From: Dastarcus helophoroides
Taxonomy: Eukaryota; Arthropoda; Insecta; Coleoptera; Bothrideridae
Assembly (NCBI GenBank): GCA_028583605.1
Contig: CM053337.1
Span: forward strand, 16,679,664-16,743,663
Direction of reading: 5' to 3'
DNA: 64,000 bases
This document shows, piece by piece, positions 60,607-64,000 of the stretch. Position 1 is the first letter of the stretch; every line of letters begins with the position of its first letter. The translations under genes were made by a program, and so were the position numbers. The notes beneath the pieces were generated by a model that did no database searches, was not told the DNA's origin, and saw only the letters and a list, made by a program, of their open reading frames with translations.

Positions 60607-62224
60607 ATTCAAAGTCGAAAAATTCTAAAAAAAAGTCGAAACATTCTAAAGAAAGTCAAAAAATTCGAAAAAAAAATCGAAAGATTCTAAAGAAAGTCGA
60701 AAAATTCTAAATAAGTCGAAAAAATCGAAGGATTCAAAGAAAAGTCAAAAAATGTAAAGAAAACTTGAGAAATTTTAAGAAAAATCGAAAAATTCGAAAA
60801 AAACTCGTAGGAATAAAAAAAATTTAAGAACTCGAGGAAAAGTCGAAAAATTCGAAGAAAACAAGAAGTATTTTAAGAAAAGTCGAAAAATTCGAAAAAA
60901 AATCGAAAAATCGTAAAGAAAGTCACAAAATTCGAAAAAAGTCGAAAAATTCGAAAAAAGTCGAAAAAATCGAAGGATTCGAAGAAAAGTCAAAAAATGT
61001 AAAGAAATCTTGAGAAATTTTAAGAAAAATCGAAAAAAAAACTCGTAGGATTGAAAAAAAATGTAAGAACTCGAGGAAAAATCGAAAAATTCGAAAAAAG
61101 CAAGGATTTTAAGAAAAGTCGAAAAATTCGAAGAAAAGTCGAAGTATGCCAAAAAAATTGAAAGACTCGAAAAAATTTCGAAGAAAACTGGAAACATTTG
61201 AAGCAAGTCAAAAAATTTAAAATAGAAAATTCGAAGAAAAGTCGAAAAATTCGAAAAAATCGAAGGATTCGAAGCAAAGTCGAAAAATTCGAAGAAAACT
61301 CGAAGGATTCGACAAAAATTTAAGAATTCGAGAAAAAGTCTAAACATTCAAAGAAAACAAGAAAGATTCTAAGAAAAGTCGAAAAATTCGAAGAAAACTG
61401 GACAGATTCTAGGCAAGTCAAAAAATTCGAAAAAATCGAAGGTCGGAAAATTCGAAGAAAACTCGAAGGATTCGACAAAAATTTAAGCATTCGAGAAAAA
61501 CTCGAAACATTCGAAGAAAACAAGAAAGATTCTAAAAAAAGTCGAAAAATTCGAAAAAAAGTCGAAATATTCCAAAAAAATTGAAAGACTCGAAAAAAAT
61601 TCGAAGAAAACATTTTAAACAAGTCGAAAAATTCGTAAAAATCAAATGATTCGAGGAAAAGTCGAAAAATATGAAGAAAAACTTGCGAAATTTTAAGAAA
61701 AGTCGAAAAATTCGATTCGAACAAAATTGAAGGATTCAAACAAAATTAAAGGATTCGAAGAAAAGCCCAAAAATTTAAAAAAACTTGAGTGATTCTAAGA
61801 AAAGTCGAAAAATTTGAAGAAAAGTCGAAGGCTTCAAAAAAAATGAAGGATTCAAAAAAAATTCGAAAAACCCTAAATTCTAAAAAGGTCGAAAAATTCG
61901 AAAAAAAACTCGAGAAATTCAAAGGTCGAAAAATTCGAAGAATTCGAAAAAAAGTGGAAAAATTTGGAGAAAAGTCAAAAAAGTCGAAAAAAACTGATAA
62001 AATTCGAACAAAGTTGAAGGACTCGAAGAAAAGTCAAAAAATTCGAAGAAAAGTCAAGATATCCTAAGCAAAGTCGAAAAATTTGAAGATAAATCGAAGA
62101 ATTTCAAAAAAATTAAAGAACTCGACTTGAGGAATTCTAAGGAATGTCAAAAAATTCGAAGAAAAGGCAAAGGTCTTCAAACAAATTGAAGGACTAGAAG
62201 AAAAGTCGAAAAATTCGAAGAAAA

Positions 62225-63180
62225 GTCGAGAGATTCTTAGGAAAGTCGAAAAATTTAAAAAAAAAAGTCGAAGAATTCGAAAAAATCGAAGGACCTGAAA
62301 AAATCGAGGAATTCAAAAAAAAGTCGAAAAATTCGAAGAAAAGTCGAAGAATTCGAAAAAAATTAAAGAACTCGAAAAAAAGTCGAACAATTCGTAGCCA
62401 AATCGAAGAATTTATAAAAAATTGAAGGACTCGAAAAAAAGTCGAAAAATGCTGCGAAGAAAAGTCGAGAGATTCTTAGGAAAGTCGAAAAATTTAGAAG
62501 AAAAGTCGAAGAATTCGAAAAAAAATCCAAAGACTTTAAAAAATTGAGAAACTCGAAAAAAAAAAGTCAAAAAATTTGAAGAAAAGTCTAAGAATTCGAA
62601 AAAAATTAAAGAACTTAAAAAAAAAGTCCAAAAATTCGTAGACAAATCGAAGAATTTTAAAAAAATTGAAGGACTCGAGAAAAAGTCGAAAAATTCGAAG
62701 AAAAGTCGAGAGATTCTTAGGAAAGTCGAAAAATTTAGAAAAAAGTCGAAGAATTCGAAAAAATCGAAGGACCTGAAAAAAATCGAGGAATTCAAAAAAA
62801 AGTCGAAAACTTCGAAGAAAAGTCGAAGAATTCGAAAAAAAATCAAAGAAGTCGAAAAAAGTCGAAAAATTCGTAGCCAAATCGAAGAATTTATAAAAAA
62901 TTGAAGGACTCGAAGAAAAGTCGAAAAATGCTGCGAAGAAAAGTCGAGAGATTCTAAGGAAAGTCGAAAAATTGAAGAAAAGTCGAAGAATTAAAAAAAA
63001 TTAAAAACTCGAAGAAAGTCGAAAATTCAAAAAAATCGAAAAATTCGAAAAAAAGTCGAAATTCAAAAAGTCGAAAAATTCGAAAAAACTCGAGAGATCT
63101 AAGACAAAACCGAAAAATCAAAAAGTCGAAAAAGGAAGTTCGAAAAAATCGAAGAATTCGAAGAAAAGTCGAAAAATTGT
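62225..63180 (-). repeat. 240-bp higher-order repeat within family F
   Basis: GTCGAGAGATTCTTAGG (last copy CTAAGG) occurs at about 62225, 62465, 62705 and 62943, with steps of 240, 240 and 238 bp. AATGCTGCGAAGAAAAG marks every second unit (62451 and 62930), so a 480-bp dimer is also present. Confidence 0.87.
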
Positions 63181-64000
63181 AAAGAAAATTGAAATTCTAG
63201 AAAAATCGAAAAATTCGAAAAAAAACTGGAAAATTCTAAGAAGTCGAAAAATCGAAAAATTCGAAAAATCGAAAAAAATTGAAGGATTCAAAAAAAGTCG
63301 AAAAATTCACTAGATTAAAATCGAAATTCAAAAAGGAAATTCGAAAAAATGTCGAAAAATCAAAAAAGTCAAAAATTGAAAAAATTGAAAGGATTCTAAG
63401 AAAATCGAAAAATTCGAAAAAAGTCGAAAAATTCGAAAAATCGAAAATTCGAAACAAGGTCAAAAATCGAAAAAACTTCGAGAAATTCTAAGAAAATCGA
63501 AAAATTCGAAAAAAATCGTGAAGATTCGAAAAAAATTGAAGAACTCGAAGGAAAAAGTCGAAAAAAATTTAAGAAAATGCAAAAAGGATTCTAGAAAAGT
63601 TAGCAAAAATTCGAAAAAAAAGTCGAAAGGAGAATTCTAAGAAAATCGAAAATTCGAAAGAAAAATCGAAAGAGATTCGAAAAAAGTCGAAAATAAAAAT
63701 CGAAAGGATTCGAAAGAAAAGTCGAAAAAATGTAAAGAAAACTCGAGAAATTCTTAAAAAATCGAAAAATTCGAAAAAAAACTCGTAGGATTCAAAAAAA
63801 TTTAAGAACTCGAGAAAAGTCTAAACATTCAAAGAAAAACAAGAAAGATTCTAAGAAAAGTCGAAAAATTCGAAGAAAACTGGACAGCAGTCTAGGCAAG
63901 TCAAAAAATTCGAAAAAATCGAAGGTCGGAAATTCGAAGAAAACTCAGAAGGATTCACGAACAACAATTTAAGCATTCGAGAAAAACTCGAAACATTCGA

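Larger units (their letters stand above)
58951..64000 (-). repeat. A-rich satellite family F, copy 2
   Basis: Same basic word (GTCGAAAAATTCGAAAAAA) and same landmarks as 45421-48300, for example GAAGTATGCCAAAAAAATTG near 61140 and ACTGGACAGATTCTAGGC near 61397. Several local higher-order periods are present: 187 bp near 59.85-60.6 kb and 240 bp near 62.2-63.2 kb. The left 250 bp are degenerate. The last kilobase has many small indels relative to sister copies. The array runs off the right end of the window. Confidence 0.93.

Noticed and set aside
1..64000. Telomeric TTAGG-type repeats, rRNA, tRNA or transposon coding regions
   Set aside because: I looked for simple telomere repeats, tRNA B-box-like words, and transposase or reverse-transcriptase motifs in the translated frames, and found none convincing.

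Overview
This 64-kb window is eukaryotic, almost gene-free, AT-rich DNA built from tandem (satellite) repeats, with short non-repetitive islands between the arrays. No ribosome-binding-site or operon structure, no recognisable protein family, no rRNA or tRNA, no CRISPR array and no transposase or reverse transcriptase could be supported. CpG is frequent even inside the AT-rich repeats, mostly in a TCGA context. That argues against a heavily methylated vertebrate genome and fits an insect or other invertebrate. The species cannot be named from the sequence. The most likely setting is heterochromatin, or a very large repeat-filled intron or intergenic region.

Layout: 1-4130 holds family A (33-bp units plus a ~235-bp spacer). 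4131-5591 is unique. 5592-11250 and 13943-17220 hold family B (66-bp dimers with a T-rich linker), split by a unique island at 11541-13640. 17221-20740 and 22611-24060 hold T-rich family C, and 24061-27340 holds T-rich family D (19-20 bp). 27341-28832 is unique. 28833-36391 is family E (GGTACC satellite, plus orientation), 36392-38724 is unique, and 38725-41530 is family E in minus orientation with a new 15-bp minisatellite inside it. 41531-43480 is unique DNA with a small TTCGAAA array. 43481-49000 holds A-rich arrays, which are C-like words in reverse complement followed by family F. 49001-51074 is unique. 51075-56466 is family G (391-bp higher-order repeat with an internal 21-bp minisatellite). 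56467-58950 is unique, and 58951-64000 is family F again.

The arrays are related to one another. Family A is family B in the opposite orientation: the 33-bp consensuses match at 29 of 33 positions by eye. Single isolated copies of this unit lie in three unique islands. The T-rich linkers of family B contain the words of families C and D, which suggests those arrays grew from the linker. Families A, B and G share one design: a fixed-length segment plus a whole-number count of short units. The A/T-rich arrays place A-tracts about 10 bp apart, so they are candidates for intrinsically curved DNA. Around ~37.5-42 kb the strand asymmetry reverses (T-rich then E plus on the left; E minus then A-rich on the right), giving the window a mirror-like layout.

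Long open frames exist (up to ~228 codons), but they are by-products of stop-free repeats and are not annotated as genes. Three short stretches in unique islands are kept as weak exon candidates (28275-28574 minus, 37661-37831 minus, 50019-50161 plus).
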